DNA of 64,000 nt from assembly GCA_950097015.1 (NCBI GenBank), contig CATNEN010000038.1, positions 8,690,001 to 8,754,000 on the forward strand. The letters run 5' to 3'. Below are positions 1-13,510 of this stretch, piece after piece. The DNA is from Macrostomum hystrix (taxonomy: Eukaryota; Platyhelminthes; Macrostomidae). Numbering within the stretch: position 1 is the stretch's first letter; each line of letters opens with the position of its first letter. A program made the translations under genes and the position numbers. The notes below the pieces were generated by a model, which was given only the letters and a program-made list of their open reading frames with translations, was not told the DNA's origin and made no database searches.

Positions 1-3000
1 CTGTGTAATCGAAGCGCATGTTTTCGCGCGTGCAGTTGCTCATTTCCAGGCCGATATCCAGGGCAGCGCCAAACACGCATGTGCTGGGAGCCTTGACACT
101 CAGCCGGATGTCGTGATCCTTTGCGGCGTCGTTTGTGCGATCGCAGGCGGAGACATTCAGCTGGCTCTCGGCGCACTTGAAGGCTGCTTCCTCCTCAGGC
201 GAGCCCTCGGTGTACTTGTACTGGTGCGTCACGTCCTGCCTCTCGTCTGAGCCAACAGCCTTGGTGCTGATGAACTGGCCGACTTTTCGCGGGTCCGAGA
301 AGATCTCTTTGCGGCTGCCGTCGGCGCCAATGGCCCAGTGCTTGATGCAAGCGTTCACCTCGGCGAAGACAAACTTGCCGTCGAACAGTAGATTCACCAG
401 ACCGCGCTTGATAGCGTTCAGCGAGCAGGGCCCGGTCTGATAGACGTCCTCACTTGTCTCCTGTGGCGTGGCGTCGATGGCCTGCCAGCCGTCGAACTCG
501 CCGCTGTTGTCCAGGTCGGGCCGGCGCATCCACAGATCGTTCCACACGTGGAAGTTCCTGGATTTGTAAGCAAATGCAGACGAAAATGTATATGATGAAG
601 TAAATCACAAGTCAAACGGGAGGGGCAAGCATACGACAGGTCGAATTAAACTGACCAGATAGAATCCGAGTTTCTATCCGTGATTGGCATGTAGGAGCCG
701 TCGAAGTAGTTGTCAATTGTTAGGTTGGCGTCGGTGTCGTGCGCGGAGTCAAAGTTGGTCACGCTGCGGCAGGGAATGCCCAGAGAGCGAGCCACTGAAA
801 TTTTAGGCGATATAGCTATGCATCTTGTTGCTTGCATTTGCTAGGGTTACAAGTTTGATTGAACAGACTCACGCGAAGTCATGCAGCCGGAGAAGACCCA
901 GCACTGGCCGAACTGCACCGGAGTCTGGGTCCGGAAGTACTCCTCAATGATGCGCAGGCTGCCCTTCCACTCTGTGGGTGCAACGCCGCCTTTGTAATTG
1001 CCAGACCAATTGCCAACGAGCAGCCCGTCGTCATCAGCATTGTTGACCATGGCGGAAAGGGTGCGCGCCACCAGCACCGGGTTGCCCCAGTTCTCCCACT
1101 TCAGGCTGGACTTGGCCAGGAGGAGAAGGGCACACGGCAGCACCGGGTTCTCGAACTACGAGGAACGAGAGGGAATGAATTCCTCACTTGCGTTGGCACG
1201 GTGTCTCAGAGATCCAGAGACATTATGGCACTCCTGGCCTTAATGACCCTGGTCTTAATGACCCTGGTCTTAATGACCCTGGTCTTAATGACCCTGTTCT
1301 TAATGACCCTGGTCTTAATGACCCTGGTCTTAATGACCCTGGTCTTAATGACCCTGGTCTTAATGATCCTGGTCTTAATGACCCTGGTCTTAATGACCCT
1401 GGTCTTAATGACCCTGGTCTTAATGACCCCGGTCTTAACTTCGAGTAACAGATAAACTAGCTGTGTGTCAAAGTGACAAAAAGAGAGTCAGACGCTACAG
1501 AGTACTGATAGAAGTGTTGGAATATTTTCGTAAAACCTGCAAGCTCGCTATCTGTCAGAGCACTCACTGCAAGCTACAAATTCGCTAGGCTAAAAAACAA
1601 TTACCTTTCTTGCCCAGCTTATCAGGCTTACTCACCTGAGCATAGTACCACGGTCGACTGCCAATGTTCCGAGACGAGCCAAAGTAGACCCGGCCTTGGT
1701 CCTGCAGCACGTACTCCTGGCGCTCGTCCTCATTGGCCATGTAGACGAGGTCGTCTGAAAGGGTTCGAGTGGCTAGACGCTTGACTTTAACAGTGGAAAG
1801 AGCACGCGACGGTTTTTCAAATACCAGAACACGATCTGAAGTTTTTCGCTCTATCCGCTGAAAAGACTTCCAGAATCACAAAACATCGGCATCGTCGAGA
1901 TATTCAACGATTCGCTTCTGGGTGTCTGGTGGCGAAAACCGCCCATAATTTTTCCGCTCACCTAGTTTGACAATGTAACCATGACGGCTATTATTGCTGT
2001 ATATTTTGTATTCATAGTATTATTAATTATTATATAATTGAACTAATATGGAGCAATCGTTCGAGCAATCGTATCGTCCTTATCGCTTTAGGGTCTTCGA
2101 CATCTCGAAATTCCAATATCTCGACGATGCTGACGTCGGACGGCTTCGAAAGATAGCTCATCGTAAAGGACTGCAAATTTTGATCCGCATGGCGGACTTT
2201 CCCGGAAATCGGTCATTCGGTTTGGGGTCTATCGTGAAGTAGGCTGTAGGTATTTAAATACCACCGTGACCTTTCTATAGGGGGAAATGGCGTGGTCTTT
2301 CTACTGTGAAAGGTTTTAAAGATTACCAACTATTGTTTGATAAAGGTGAGTGGTACCTTAGGCAAGTGAGGCGCATGATGAATATTGCCTTTTTAGCAAT
2401 TTCTCTTAAAAATCCAAGAACTCGTATCTCACCCTCATGAAACGGGTTGAACACCAGGTAGATCGGGAAGTTGATCTCAGTGGAGAAGTACTCATTGCGG
2501 CTGCGCCAGACGCTCACGCCGGTGATGTTGTACTTGGAGACCACGGCGGTGACCCGGCTAAAGAAGATCACAGTCACCGTGCGCTTGTCGGCCTTTTGAA
2601 TTACCTGTTTCGATTCGGGATTTAGTCGAACTATATGGGAATTCAGCACAGTTTTGCTGCAAGGACTTAGTGGTATTATTTTCTGCAATTAACTAGACAA
2701 AAACAGCACACTTTAAGCCGGTAAGCTCACGCGGAAGATTTGAATCGGAGCCGAACCCGAGTCGTCTAGCAGGAACTTGCGGGGGCTCTGCAAACGAAAA
2801 GAATGAATGCTTTGATGAGAGAGAATTTATGCCTTATTATCTTCGAGTTATTTATACGAAGTGTGAGTCGTCGTACTGATTAAGAATGTCCCATCTCAAA
2901 CAACGTAGAAAATTGTCTGTCTCAAAGTTGCACGAATAAAGTGCATCACAATGCACTGACTAGCTAAAAATTAATATGTGATTACTGCCTCACCTCCTTG

Positions 3001-3421
3001 ACCTTCCACTGGAACTTCAGGTGATCAGCCCCGTAATCCTCGGCAGCCAGGTGAACAGTCAGCAGGTCATAGTCGTCAATGTCGTTGTCGAAGCGAAAGT
3101 CCAACCTGAAAGGGGCGCCACGGCGGACCACAAGACCGCTGTGCTCCGTGTTGATGTCGTACTGCTCGGTGTAGTGGTGGAAGCCGTTATGCCGAAAGTG
3201 AGGGTTCACGCCCAGTAGCTTGATGGGCTTGTCGGCTGGATAAATTTGCGGTTTAAGAATGTGTCTGTTTGAGAACTGATTTGTGAAAACCATGGCACAG
3301 GTCAACAGGACATCAAAAAATGGCTAGTGTTAAAGTCCAATTTTAAACCCTTGTCTTGGTTCCAATTGCATTACTTACCAATTAGGGGATCAACCTGGGG
3401 AGCCCTGCAGCTGAGTATCAT
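1..3421 (-). CDS. Transglutaminase, C-terminal part beyond the window
   Basis: Calcium-dependent protein-glutamine gamma-glutamyltransferase, which cross-links glutamine to lysine side chains. Exons read as 3421-3379, 3235-2994, 2787-2731, 2604-2433, 1754-1636, 1155-873, 794-653 and 557-1 (continues). Every junction has GT/AG and codon phase carries through, giving about 538 residues so far against roughly 690 for the family. The N-terminal beta-sandwich has the family signature LVVRRG. The catalytic Cys is in GQCWVFSG (exon 1155-873), the His in NFHVWNDLW (made across the 653/557 junction) and the Asp in QAIDATPQE, so the triad is complete. The start ATG at 3421 has an in-frame stop shortly upstream. 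No signal peptide is evident, which suits a cytosolic tissue-type or factor XIII-A-like enzyme. Introns hold a 15-bp minisatellite and a foldback element. Family assignment is secure; the subtype is not. Confidence 0.93.
1230..1438. repeat. 15-bp minisatellite in transglutaminase intron
   Basis: About 14 tandem copies of CCTGGTCTTAATGAC with a few substitutions, in the intron between the exons at 1636-1754 and 873-1155. The unit is a multiple of three and lacks in-frame stops, so it gives a spurious open frame. Confidence 0.95.
1790..2312. mobile_element. Foldback MITE, copy 1 (about 520 bp)
   Basis: Inverted termini (AACAGTGGAAAGAGCACGC on the left, GCGTGGTCTTTCTACTGT on the right) and inverted inner arms around an AATATCTCGACGATGC core at 1888-1910 and 2116-2136. 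Related copies are near 5740, 8050, 27224 and 32690. No coding capacity, hence non-autonomous. It sits in a transglutaminase intron. Confidence 0.75.
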
Positions 3422-5739
3422 TGTCAAGACTGTTCGATTCTTTTAATTTCAGTAGCTTTAGGCACAAAAATTGAGCAGACGAACAATGACTCGAAAGTGT
3501 GAGAAATTTAAGAGAGGGGGGAATATGGCTGGCTAAAAGTCAACCAATATTTATGGTTTTGGTAATAGCGACTCCTTTTTATTATAGTAGTTGTTGTTGG
3601 TGACGGTAAAGATGTGGTTTCTGCGGCGCTTGGTCAGGCTGTATGCGGCTCGGCTTCGGATCGTCATGCGGCAGTCTTTGTTCGGAAAAAGGATCAACGA
3701 GAAGCTGGGCAAGGAGCTGTCAAAGCTGCCACTAAACTGGGCTGGTGCAGGGAACGCTTCTGTACTGAGCGGAGGACCAAAGTACTCGGCCTTGTTTCCA
3801 ACCAGTGAATGGCTTGGACCGTCACTAAAACTGAAATTTCGCTTAGCGGTGAGACGTTGAGACGCGGCTGGCTTTTATCCTCAATAAATGAGTCGGCGGT
3901 AGCTCACGTGACACAATCAGAAGAATAATATTTACTCTATAATCGCTTAAGATAGGAGTTCTCTTTCACGAAGTTAATTTTGCTTTATCAGTTTTTTTTG
4001 GAGGGTGACTTGCTTTAAGGAGCCAGATTGACTTCTTATCAGAGGGCCCGAAACTGCCATATAAATATTTTTTGCGCCTACAGGCCACAAGAAAGGAAGT
4101 GGCTATCGCACATGCTAGCAGTGGTTTAGGCACCTATGAAAACCTGTTCCGAACCAGAACTCGTAGGTCTGAACCAGAGCTGGGCACGTGTTTGCGATAC
4201 AATTGTGATAACAAAACTCACGGCACCTGCAACTGCGGCAATGGAATGCACCCATTGCACTGAGCCAAGTGCGAATCTCGCAAATCACATGACACTGCCA
4301 CTAGTGATTTACTCGCTTAGATTAGGATTCCACCTGACTTTCAATTAAAGCACTTGCGTGAATGACAACCACACATTCCAACAGCTTAATGATGTACTTG
4401 GATTCTTTATCAACTGAATCCAAATGCAGATGCAGAAACCTGTCAGTCTGGACAATGTCACTCACCTGCTGGCATCTTGTTTTATCAATTATTTACCGTC
4501 AAGTAAATCGAGAAATTTATTTAAAAAGCTGAATTGTCCTTTACAATCGACTGTCAGATTTCCCTGGGCGTCAGTGCCTTCTCAAACCCTGCCTGGCAGC
4601 CTATGATATAGGTGAGCACCTGGCGATGCAGACTAGAGGCAGCTGGGACTGCCCATTGTTGTGAGACTGTGCAAAAAGGCAGTCGAGTGGGTTGACCACT
4701 GCACTGCTGCGTGTCTACTGCATGACATGCTTGGCTGCTTTCGGTAAATGAAATCATCCTATAGACAGACAAAGAGAGAATGCGATCGCCAGGTGTAGGA
4801 CTTGAAAGAAGCTCAACTTAGACTCTCTCCCTGCTCTTCTCTCTCTTCGTTATTGTTTCTGTTCAACCGCTCAACATTTTGTAAGCGACTATAGGAGACT
4901 TTAGCACAGACAGCTTCGGCACTGGACCCTCTCCCGGCAGTCTACAGTCACCATTTTTTGTTAATATTTTTTCTATTCGCCTCTGCGACTGTACTCTCGC
5001 GTGGCGCACAATACGCAGCACAAGGGGCCGAACTGCGATTCACAATGCCGCACGTGTCACCGACCTAGGGCGAAATTTTCAGAGCCGAGACAGGCTGGAA
5101 AACAAAGCTAATTTGCAGACCCAGTTAACTTGTAAAGTAACCAGCGAGGTAGATAAGAATAAATTCCATAGTCTGAAAATCTCATTGCGCAGGTGTAGCA
5201 ATGTATAGTATTAACCCGATTATAAAAACTATTTTAAATACCTTTGCCACTATTTAAAGTCAGTAGTCTAGTAAGCACACCTTTAAAAGCGTACATTCTA
5301 ACTTAAAAGAGTGAGTAAGTCTGAAACACATTTATGGATGAAAGATACGTATGACTGCACTGGTGTTATGTGTATTTCGATACTTTTAACAATCAACGAT
5401 AGATAGTGTAGCGAGCAGTGCAGGTTATCTACTATAATAGTGCATTTAACATCAGACTAAGAAGTGTTCGAAAAGATCAAATTCTTCCGTCGCGCCACTG
5501 AGGAGTGCAGAAAACTTCCAAAGAGGTTTGGAAAGAAAAATAACTACAGGGCAGACGAGATGTGCAGTCGGCGGTGCGGCTGTGACGGGTTGCGAAAATG
5601 GCTGCAGTGATCCAAGTAATCATTAACTATAGGATTAAATAAGAAACGTTTGCTGATTTCACAACAACTACGAGGAGGGTGTTACTTTTACTTGTTGAAT
5701 TCGTCTAGTGGCTCGCATTGACATAAATTTAGTGTCGTT

Positions 5740-5990
5740 TAACAAAAGAAAGATCACGGGGGTGTTTCAGATACTCATCATCTGGGTCTTCGACGAGAGT
5801 CGCTGAATATCTCGCCGATGTTGACTTTGTACGGCTTTGAAAACTAACTCATCGTAAAGGGCGAAAAGTTTGATTCATATGGCGGACTTTCACGAAAATC
5901 GGTCATTCGGTTTGGGAGCCATCATGAAGTAAGGCAGTGGGTATTTGAAATACCTCAGGGAAAAATAGCGTGGTCCTCTTCTTTAACTGA
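5740..5990. mobile_element. Foldback MITE fragment, copy 2
   Basis: Right half of the same element, including GAATATCTCGCCGATG near 5806 and a TCGGTCATTCGGTTTGGG block near 5900 that is shared with the copies near 2210 and 8200. The left arm is missing or too decayed to see. Confidence 0.65.
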
Positions 5991-6687
5991 TTTAAACCGT
6001 ACATATCTCAATTATCCAGACAGGTAAACGTCTAGCTGCGACAGGTAAAAATAACGTTACTTTCCGGACACCTCTCGTACTCGTAGTAGTAAGCGCAGTA
6101 AATATTGACACCGAAAAGGAAGCTTGGCATGCGAGGACACTAAACACTTTAAAATGAGTTTGATAATTAAAGTTCTAGAAAAAATGATTTTTTACTAGTA
6201 ACAACTTTTTGAAGGGTTAGTGAAATAACTAAAAAACGTTTTTTGCCTCTCTTTTTAACATAAATGAGTGACAGATGACGCGAAATGATAAAGAGCAAAA
6301 AAACGAATTTTTCTTTCCCGTTCTCGATGTGATTATTTAAACAAAAACTCGACTTGACAGCCATCAAAAACACTCCTCGGGGTGTAGCTTAGAGAGAACT
6401 GTGGAGAATTTCAAAGAGAAGCTGAAAATTGAAACAGGAATCATCGAAATCAGTGCGCTCCAATTGTTTCAGACTCGTTGCTCCGATGAAGTGAGCACAC
6501 GCACGGACAACAATTTAGTGCACAGCGAAATTGCAAAATTTGCAGGTAAGGAGAATTAAAAATAATGCACTACATTTAGACAAATCCTAGCCAAGTCCTG
6601 CTAAATATTCCGTTTGTTAGGAAAATTGTTTGTGTTTTCACCCAGAGTGAGGTCTTAAGAGTGTTAATTTCTCTCCGCGACTACCAC

Positions 6688-6785
6688 CTAAATGAATGCG
6701 GCCTCACCGTGGAATCGAGCTCAGGGACCTTGGTCCGAGAGGCAAGCACATTGGACAGCTCTATCACTCACAACCCCCGAGTCGC
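6688..6785 (-). mobile_element. tRNA-derived SINE, head only
   Basis: Minus-strand match to the head of the SINE family, with a B-box-like GAGCTCGATTCC and the following GGCCGCATTCATT. The body is missing. Confidence 0.6.
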
Positions 6786-7042
6786 GTTACTACTGGTTTG
6801 ACAGTCGCACAATGATGCGCCTGTGCCTACGAGCCGCTGAGAGTAGTTAAATAATAATTATTCCCTGACAAGGTATCACCAAACCGAGGCACATTGCGTC
6901 GGTCAGAAAATCCGCTAAACAGGTGTGAAAAAATGTCTTGTTTAATAGTTACTAAGGTTCATCAAACTGATTTGCCCAGCTAAATGTATTTTTTCACAGG
7001 AAACATACGTTGTTTAAATAAGCCGGAAAGCACTTTTAACAG

Positions 7043-8911
7043 TCACCGCCGCCGAAGCTGCTGGGATTGGCTCCCATGCCTGGCCAGCAGAGCAGCTCCG
7101 GCAGCCGCCATCGAAACCAGCCGTCCAATCACGCGACTCAGGGGCTCTACTCGTTTCAGGCACCGACGCCACTCCAGTTGGCCCTGCCGCACGCACCTGT
7201 CCAGGTTGGACTCCACGCAGCTGAACGCGGACGTCAAGGCCAGGTGGAGCAGGTACACGGCCGCCAGAAGGCACCCGATACCAACTGAGCAGACCGTTGT
7301 TCTTAAAAGCGTCATCAAGCACAGCGGCCGTGTGAACAGTTGAGCTGACAAAGTGAGCAGCACGACTGACGCCATCAGAACCGTCAACTTCTCGCGCGGA
7401 GAGGCCTGCTCACGCGACATGGAATCAGTTTTCAATTGCAGACGCTTTTGTTGAACAAACCGCCACGACTGCAAGCCGCAGCCTCCGGATCGCTCGGTGA
7501 AGCCGCATCGATGCAGACTCTGTCCGAGCAGCGCGCTTGGCGGCGCTCCTGCTGTGACCACGTAAAGTCGGCGATGCAGGCGCTGCAGCTCGATCCAGAC
7601 TGTGCGCGGCGCCTGCAGGGCGCTTCGCTGGCTGAGAAATCCGGCAAGAGCTGGCGGCCGCTGTCCGAGTTCGCGACCCTGAAATATCGCCGCTAGTCGA
7701 AGATCCTCGGCGGTGACAAGGCGCGGCGAGAGACGCATGGTTTCAACGCGGCAGCCTCTGGTGATACCCGTGGTGAGAAGGGCCTCTCGGAGGAATTCCA
7801 GGTGAGGCAGCAGTGCCGCCTCTTCGCAGAAGCACACGATCGCCAAGCGCAGTGGACGCTCAGATTCGGACAGAGCGGCGACAACAGCCACTAAATCGCG
7901 CCAGCTGTCAGCACCGTGAAAGTGGAGAGTCCAGGCCTTCGAAAAGGTTTACATCAGTTTGTAGAATGATTTTCTCGGCAGAGTGAATGTCTTGCAAAAT
8001 TAATTTTTTTGGCCTTTTAGAGGCTTATAAGCCTTATAGGCTACAACTAAGCTCATACAGAGAAAAGTTAGTGGTCCTTGTCACCAGGGTTTTCGACAGG
8101 AATCGCTAAATATCTCAACGATGCTGTCATCGGACGGCTTTGAAAGTTTGTTCATCCACGAAATGACTTTCAGGAGGTTTTCACGACTTTCTCGAAAATC
8201 GGTCATTCGGTTTGGGGCTATCGTGAAGTAGGCCGTTGGTATTCGAAATGCTCCGGTGGTCTCTAGCGTGGTCTTTCTACTGTTAAAGCTGCAGAGTCGC
8301 CCTCACATTATCGCCCTATAATGTCCTTTTATAAAAATAAATATGGAGATTCAGTTCCTCACCATTTCTTTGGTGCCGGTGTCCCGTCTGCTTTCATTTT
8401 CGAATTCAGGTTCACAGAAGTCACCAGCAAGATCCGCTGCCTTCAGAGCCAGGTAGGCGCGTGTAACGTCTGGACGGAAATGCTGTCTCAGGTGCCGAAG
8501 AGTCAGCTCGTTGCAGCACCCATTGCTACCGTTTCCATTCCTGTTGTTTTTTCCTTTGCCGTTACTTCCGTGGCCTCCAGTGGGACACCAGCGCAGAGAG
8601 TTGACGTATCGGCGAAGGGTTTCAGCGTCCGGAGCTGTGCAGCTGCCAGGCTTCCATGCGGCCAGTTCGTCGTCATCCGTTTCTTCCTCGGAGCTGCGGT
8701 AGTCGCGATGACGCTTTCCTTTCAACCCGGCGGAGCCATTGTTGTTCAACATCAGCAAGAGCTGATCAAGACGCGCCTCGATGCTGGTGGCCAGGCTATC
8801 GATCAGGTCCAGCCCACAGCCGGAGTTCGGGTTGGCAGACGATCGAGCCAGCCGGGACAATGGCGGTGACGGGGTTGCTGACCAGTTGCGAGTCAGGTTC
8901 AACTGCAGCAT
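7043..8911 (-). CDS. Unrecognised two-exon gene, putative membrane protein (480 aa)
   Basis: I do not recognise the family. Exon 1 (8911-8363, 183 codons) starts at the first ATG, 26 bases after a possible splice acceptor, and ends at ATG|GTGAGG. Exon 2 (7936-7043) begins after a TTCGAAG acceptor and stays in frame to a TGA, giving about 480 residues. The N-terminal half is hydrophilic, with an acidic stretch (SSEEETDDDE) and a Gly/Asn-rich linker. Exon 2 opens with a compact region containing RLAIVCFCEEAALL and LRRL-like basic segments. Two hydrophobic segments follow around residues 350-410 (VLMASVVLLTLSAQL and SVGIGCLLAAVYLL), then a weaker third (RLVSMAAAGAALLA) and a basic C-terminus. 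High GC and codon use like the neighbouring genes support real coding. The intron holds half of a foldback MITE. Function unknown. Confidence 0.7.
8050..8290. mobile_element. Foldback MITE right half, copy 3
   Basis: Lies in the intron (7937-8362) of the preceding gene. Shows the AAATATCTCAACGATGCTG core, the TCGGTCATTCGGTTTGGG block and the terminus GCGTGGTCTTTCTACTGTTA. No left arm. Confidence 0.7.
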
Positions 8912-9554
8912 GATGCTGGTTGGTTGGTGCAGCGCTGGTGACGGGTATAAAGAGTCGTTTGTTTTCAACTGTATCTAAACTGTTATTCGCAAAATAAAAA
9001 TAAAACGACACCCGATTTCACATAGTTTACTCACATTAGAGGTATTGATAAAAAGTTAATAATTCTTTGCGAAAATCGAGCTAGTTATAAGAACCTGACA
9101 AAATTTCCAGAAATCAGTGAATAGAAAGACATGAACACTTTGCAATGGCTTACCCTTACACTTTGCGTTTGGCGTTTTTGGGTTGAGTTAGTAGTAAGAC
9201 GTAGCTTATGAGAGCTTGCCCGACAATGCCCCCAGTCTTTACTTTTGCTGGGGTCTGTCCAGACCAAGACAGTATTTCGCTGTCTGGTCCCAGCTACCCC
9301 AGCCGATCAAAGCCAGAAGAATTGAATTGTGCTGCAGATATCTTGCGGACTGTAGACCAATGCAAAATTGTAAAAAAAACTTGTCTGTAGCTAGAACTGC
9401 GGTCTCTGTCCACTTTCTCTGCCAACAGCGCGGGCTGGCCTCTCGCTTTTTACAACTGCAAACGGCAGCACTGCAAAAATCGATTTTTTTCGGGAAACAC
9501 ACAATCAGGGGAAGAGCGTGAGAAGGTGCGCTCAAAATATTTTTGTGCTACTGT

Positions 9555-9579
9555 ACTCTCTCTCTCTCTCTCTCTCTCG
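9555..9579. repeat. (CT)n microsatellite
   Basis: An uninterrupted run of about 12 CT dinucleotides. Confidence 0.95.
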
Positions 9580-12500
9580 CGTGAGTGTGAGAGGTTGGCG
9601 GCGATTAAAATCGATAATTGGAAAGACAAACTTACCGATTCCATTATGGGATCGAAATCTTACTGTACTGCGCGAGTTATAAACTAGCTCTACGACGTTG
9701 CCATCGCATATACAAAGGGTGCCTGAAGTAGCCTAATAGTACGGCTGGTTGAATGCTAGAGATATTCTCGTACATGTAAGAATTGTAACTTTTCCAAAGT
9801 TATTCATCCAAGATAATGAGCAATTCATGTGTTTGGCTTCAAAAATGCAAGTGCACAGCAATTAAGTAGATTATATTGAAAAAAAAATATGCTTTATAAA
9901 AAGGCTTCATTGCGCGCTTCAATGAGTATTTCCATTTTTAGAATTCCATCGTGCATAAGTTTTTTTTTATTTAATACGATCATGAGTCATATCTCATATG
10001 TAGTCGAGAAATGTAGTCGATGTGTCCAAACTCGATCCCAAGCCCTTGCGGTATAATTTTACTATTCTTATCCCCATTACCTGCCAGTTTCCCCTATAGT
10101 ATTGGGGAAATCCCCATCCCCATTGTAAGGGAGCCTTGAGGCCAGCCTGGTTGGTCGAAGCACGTGACTGCACGGATGAGTCATCACCTTGATCCCTTAG
10201 ACCCTTAAAACGCCCACCCAACCTCTGCTTCACATGTTCAGGCTCACTCAAACGTGACGAGAACTTAACCTTAAAATGTGCTCTTAATTTACGCGAATCC
10301 CCTAGTAATTTTTCCGAATGTAATGTGAATTTATCAATCTCCCTAATGTAAGCTTTAAGACAAGTATTTTCATTAGTAATTTAGATTATTAATAATTAGT
10401 AAATATATAGTTATAATTAATTAGCTGTTGCGCAACTGTTTCATAATATCACCCGCCCCACCCTCTCCCCAAGCATAATGTACAACGTCGGGCTAATCAG
10501 AGCGCGGCAGGGCTCGGTTGTACACTGCGCAGGGTCAAGGCTGGGTCAATAGAGACTTCCGTCCCGATTCATGCGCGTGATATGTGAAATAATTACCAGT
10601 GTGGAGCCATTGCTCGTGGGTGTTAGAATTGTTAAATCGAATACTTATCTTTGTTTTCCCTGCTCATTTAAGCATGTAGGCTTGTGAGTAGAATGTAGTT
10701 ATGGAGTCTAGAACAGCAAGGTGTGGGACCTTGGCCGTAATCGGACCACAAAAACAGCTACCATGCAATCATCACTATAGTAGTAGGGCGCGGGTGCCAC
10801 TGGGGAAGTAAGGCCTGATCCCCTTCCACCTAATTGGGATCAGCACCGTGGGATTTTCAGCGCTCGCATCGAGCCATCCTCAGATACACGCATATCTGAA
10901 AGGAAGAAAATGGCCAGAATTTTTTGTTACATTTAGTTCATTAGTAGGTATGCTCGCACTATGTATTTTTTATTTCAGATTTATTGGTAAACTTAAGTTT
11001 TATTATGTCAAAGGTCTATGCAATTGAAGTATTATAAATCAATGCTTTTCGTGTTGATTGTTGATCGTTTCGTAAATCACTTGTTTTACCCCCACTAACA
11101 GCACAAAACAAGATCATATTTATAAAAAGATATCGGCATAAAACTGCGAAAAAAATACGATATATTATCTATAATGATGTTCAAGTGCAGAACAGAAGTA
11201 TAATCGGTTTTGTGCAATGTTCAATGACAAAAATACATACAGAGAATTATTACTTTATACTTCTTACAGAAAACTTTATAACTTCTTAACGACCCGAGCT
11301 GACATTACATTTCCAAGAAATATGCAGGGTTTAAACAGCAATTTTGTAATGAAATTATTGGTCGGTGGTCGCCATTTAAAATAAATTGTAAATCGTTTTG
11401 AAGGGCTGCAGCTTAATGTAATATAATTAGTAATATAATTAGTGATAGGGCCTACTTCTGTTATATAAATTACGCCGCTTTGCTGACGCACGCGCTTACA
11501 ATATAGAGCAAGATTAGTTAAAGGTGGTTATATTAATTACAATCTAATGTTCGAATATTCTACTTATCTAAACTTAGTGGCTAATCCCGATGCGCGCGCG
11601 CGGGTCAGAAAACCGGTTGCAACTGGTGTCACTTTATATTTAACTTGTCAAGCGTAGTTTAAACAAATACTGAATACATAATTAATACAAACATCCGTAC
11701 GAAAATACCGGTTATATGAGAAGATGATTAGCATAAATTTAGTTGTAATAACAGTACACAAGAAATATTTTGATTTTACTAACAATTTAAAATGGACGAA
11801 TTATTTCATTACAATTTCTTCGGAATTTACTAATACCGCGCTTGATAGCGAAAACCGTCAACTCCGAGGTTAACTTCACCCGCCATCACCATTTTCATCA
11901 TATAAAAGTATATTTACTGTATTACTTTACTCTTTTGTTTCTGCGACGTCACACTTTTTTGTGGCCTATGTCTTTGATTGTTTAAGCAAAGCGAATATTG
12001 AATAGCCCTACTAGATTTGCATGAAGCTAATGATGGATTCATGTGATCATAATTAATTTAACAAAGTGCATATGGCTATATGTATTACAGAGGCCATTAT
12101 TTACTAATGTTGGCTCATGTTACTCATTATTGTTACATTCAGTCTACATTTAGTGTAGATATATAAAATCATTCATTATGCTATAAGCTATTACATTTAG
12201 ATTTTTTAGTTATCACAACTTTTTAAAGTGTCTTCTTTTAAAAACTTAGTTTTGTATTAGTGGCCTCAATTCTTATTGTACAAATATTTTTGTTAGGGCC
12301 TAATTAATACAAAAAACTTTGGTTAATTTAAATATTGGCATTTAAATATTGGTAATTTAAATAGCCATTTGATTATTTGTCCGGTTAACCGAGTTATAAT
12401 TTATAACTAAGTTGTAAGGGGTTGTAGTGCTACCACGAGAACCTCTATCATTTGTAAGATAAAATAATTAGCAAGCTGCAAAAGGACAGTCATTCAGATT

Positions 12501-12719
12501 TGAAGTTTGTATCTCAAATTATTTTCGCTTATCAGCTAATTAAAAAAATTATAACCTTTTCCAGAAATTTGGTTGTTTCAGGGACTAACTTAGTTCCTAG
12601 GTATAGTTTAGTCTTTGTGAGGTCAAGACTCAAGATGGCTCTCAGCAAGGCAGGAGTGGTCTTTAGGAGGATCGTTGCTCCTGCTTGTTGAAAGGGGAGA
12701 AATTAAGTCCTTGGGTGGT

Positions 12720-12990
12720 CATACATGCGCAACACTTGGCCGAACCGGCCGGGTGAAACGAGGGCCAAGCAAGGTAAGTCGCAAAAACCAATCGACCAAG
12801 CGCAAAAAAATCAAAGGGGGGACCAAGGGACAAAAAAGGAAGGCGTGAAGAAAAGGAAAAAGGGGAGAGAAAAAGAGAGCAAATGAGAGCAAACAAAGTC
12901 GTAAATAGAGCAATGAAACGAACTAAGTCGCAAATGAGAGCAAAACTAAGTCGCACGGCCGGCTAAGATTTGGGAGGTTGTGCATGTATG
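12720..12990. mobile_element. hAT-like MITE, copy 1 (271 bp)
   Basis: Terminal inverted repeats CATACATGCGCAAC and GTTGTGCATGTATG, flanked by an exact 8-bp duplication TGGGTGGT (12712-12719 and 12991-12998). An 8-bp target duplication is typical of hAT elements. The interior is purine-rich and non-coding. About 85-90% like the copy at 13511. Confidence 0.88.
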
Positions 12991-13510
12991 TGGGTGGTTA
13001 ACTGGTTAACCAGACAAATAATCAAAAGGCTATTTGTCTGGTTAACTGGACAAATAACGACTACCTTAAATATTAGCTACTTTACTAAACTCTAAAGCCA
13101 GGTATATTGCCTCTTATTAACTCCCACAATAATGGTCTCTTTCCAAATCAACTGATCACCAAAATGACTGGCTTTATAGTCTGGAAATAGTAGCAAGTAA
13201 CATTGGAGTAGGCCTATAGTTTTACAAGTTGAAAATAAATAAAACTATATTTAAAAAAACTAAAATTGACAATGGGGCTGTCTCCCTTTAAATTTGCTAA
13301 ATATAATTTAACAAAAGTGAAGCATGTTACTGATGTATAACTAATAGCTAGCTATATAAATATTGCATATTCCAACTTACTGACTTGGCACTGCTTGTAG
13401 CAAATAAAATATTTTAATTTGCCTTTTTTAATTAGCTATAGCTGTTATGCTATATTATATATTTTATTAACTTTGGACTAGATGAAGGGGTTTTGGAAAT
13501 TACTTTTTAT

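Larger units (their letters stand above)
3422..7042. other. Spacer between transglutaminase and the 7043-8911 gene
   Basis: Mostly AT-rich with no recognised gene. A GC-richer block at 3600-3835 stays open on the minus strand and could be an upstream exon of the transglutaminase, but it has no convincing start or donor. A degraded foldback element lies at 5740-5990 and a SINE head at 6688-6785. Nothing is recognised in 4000-5700. Confidence 0.5.

Noticed and set aside
859-1455. Plus-strand protein overlapping the transglutaminase
   Set aside because: It is the antisense of the catalytic exon plus the 15-bp repeat.
3600-3835. First coding exon of the transglutaminase on the minus strand
   Set aside because: Open and GC-rich, ending in a basic stretch, but no start codon in the right place and no good donor leading into the 3421 exon. 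Kept only as a possibility.
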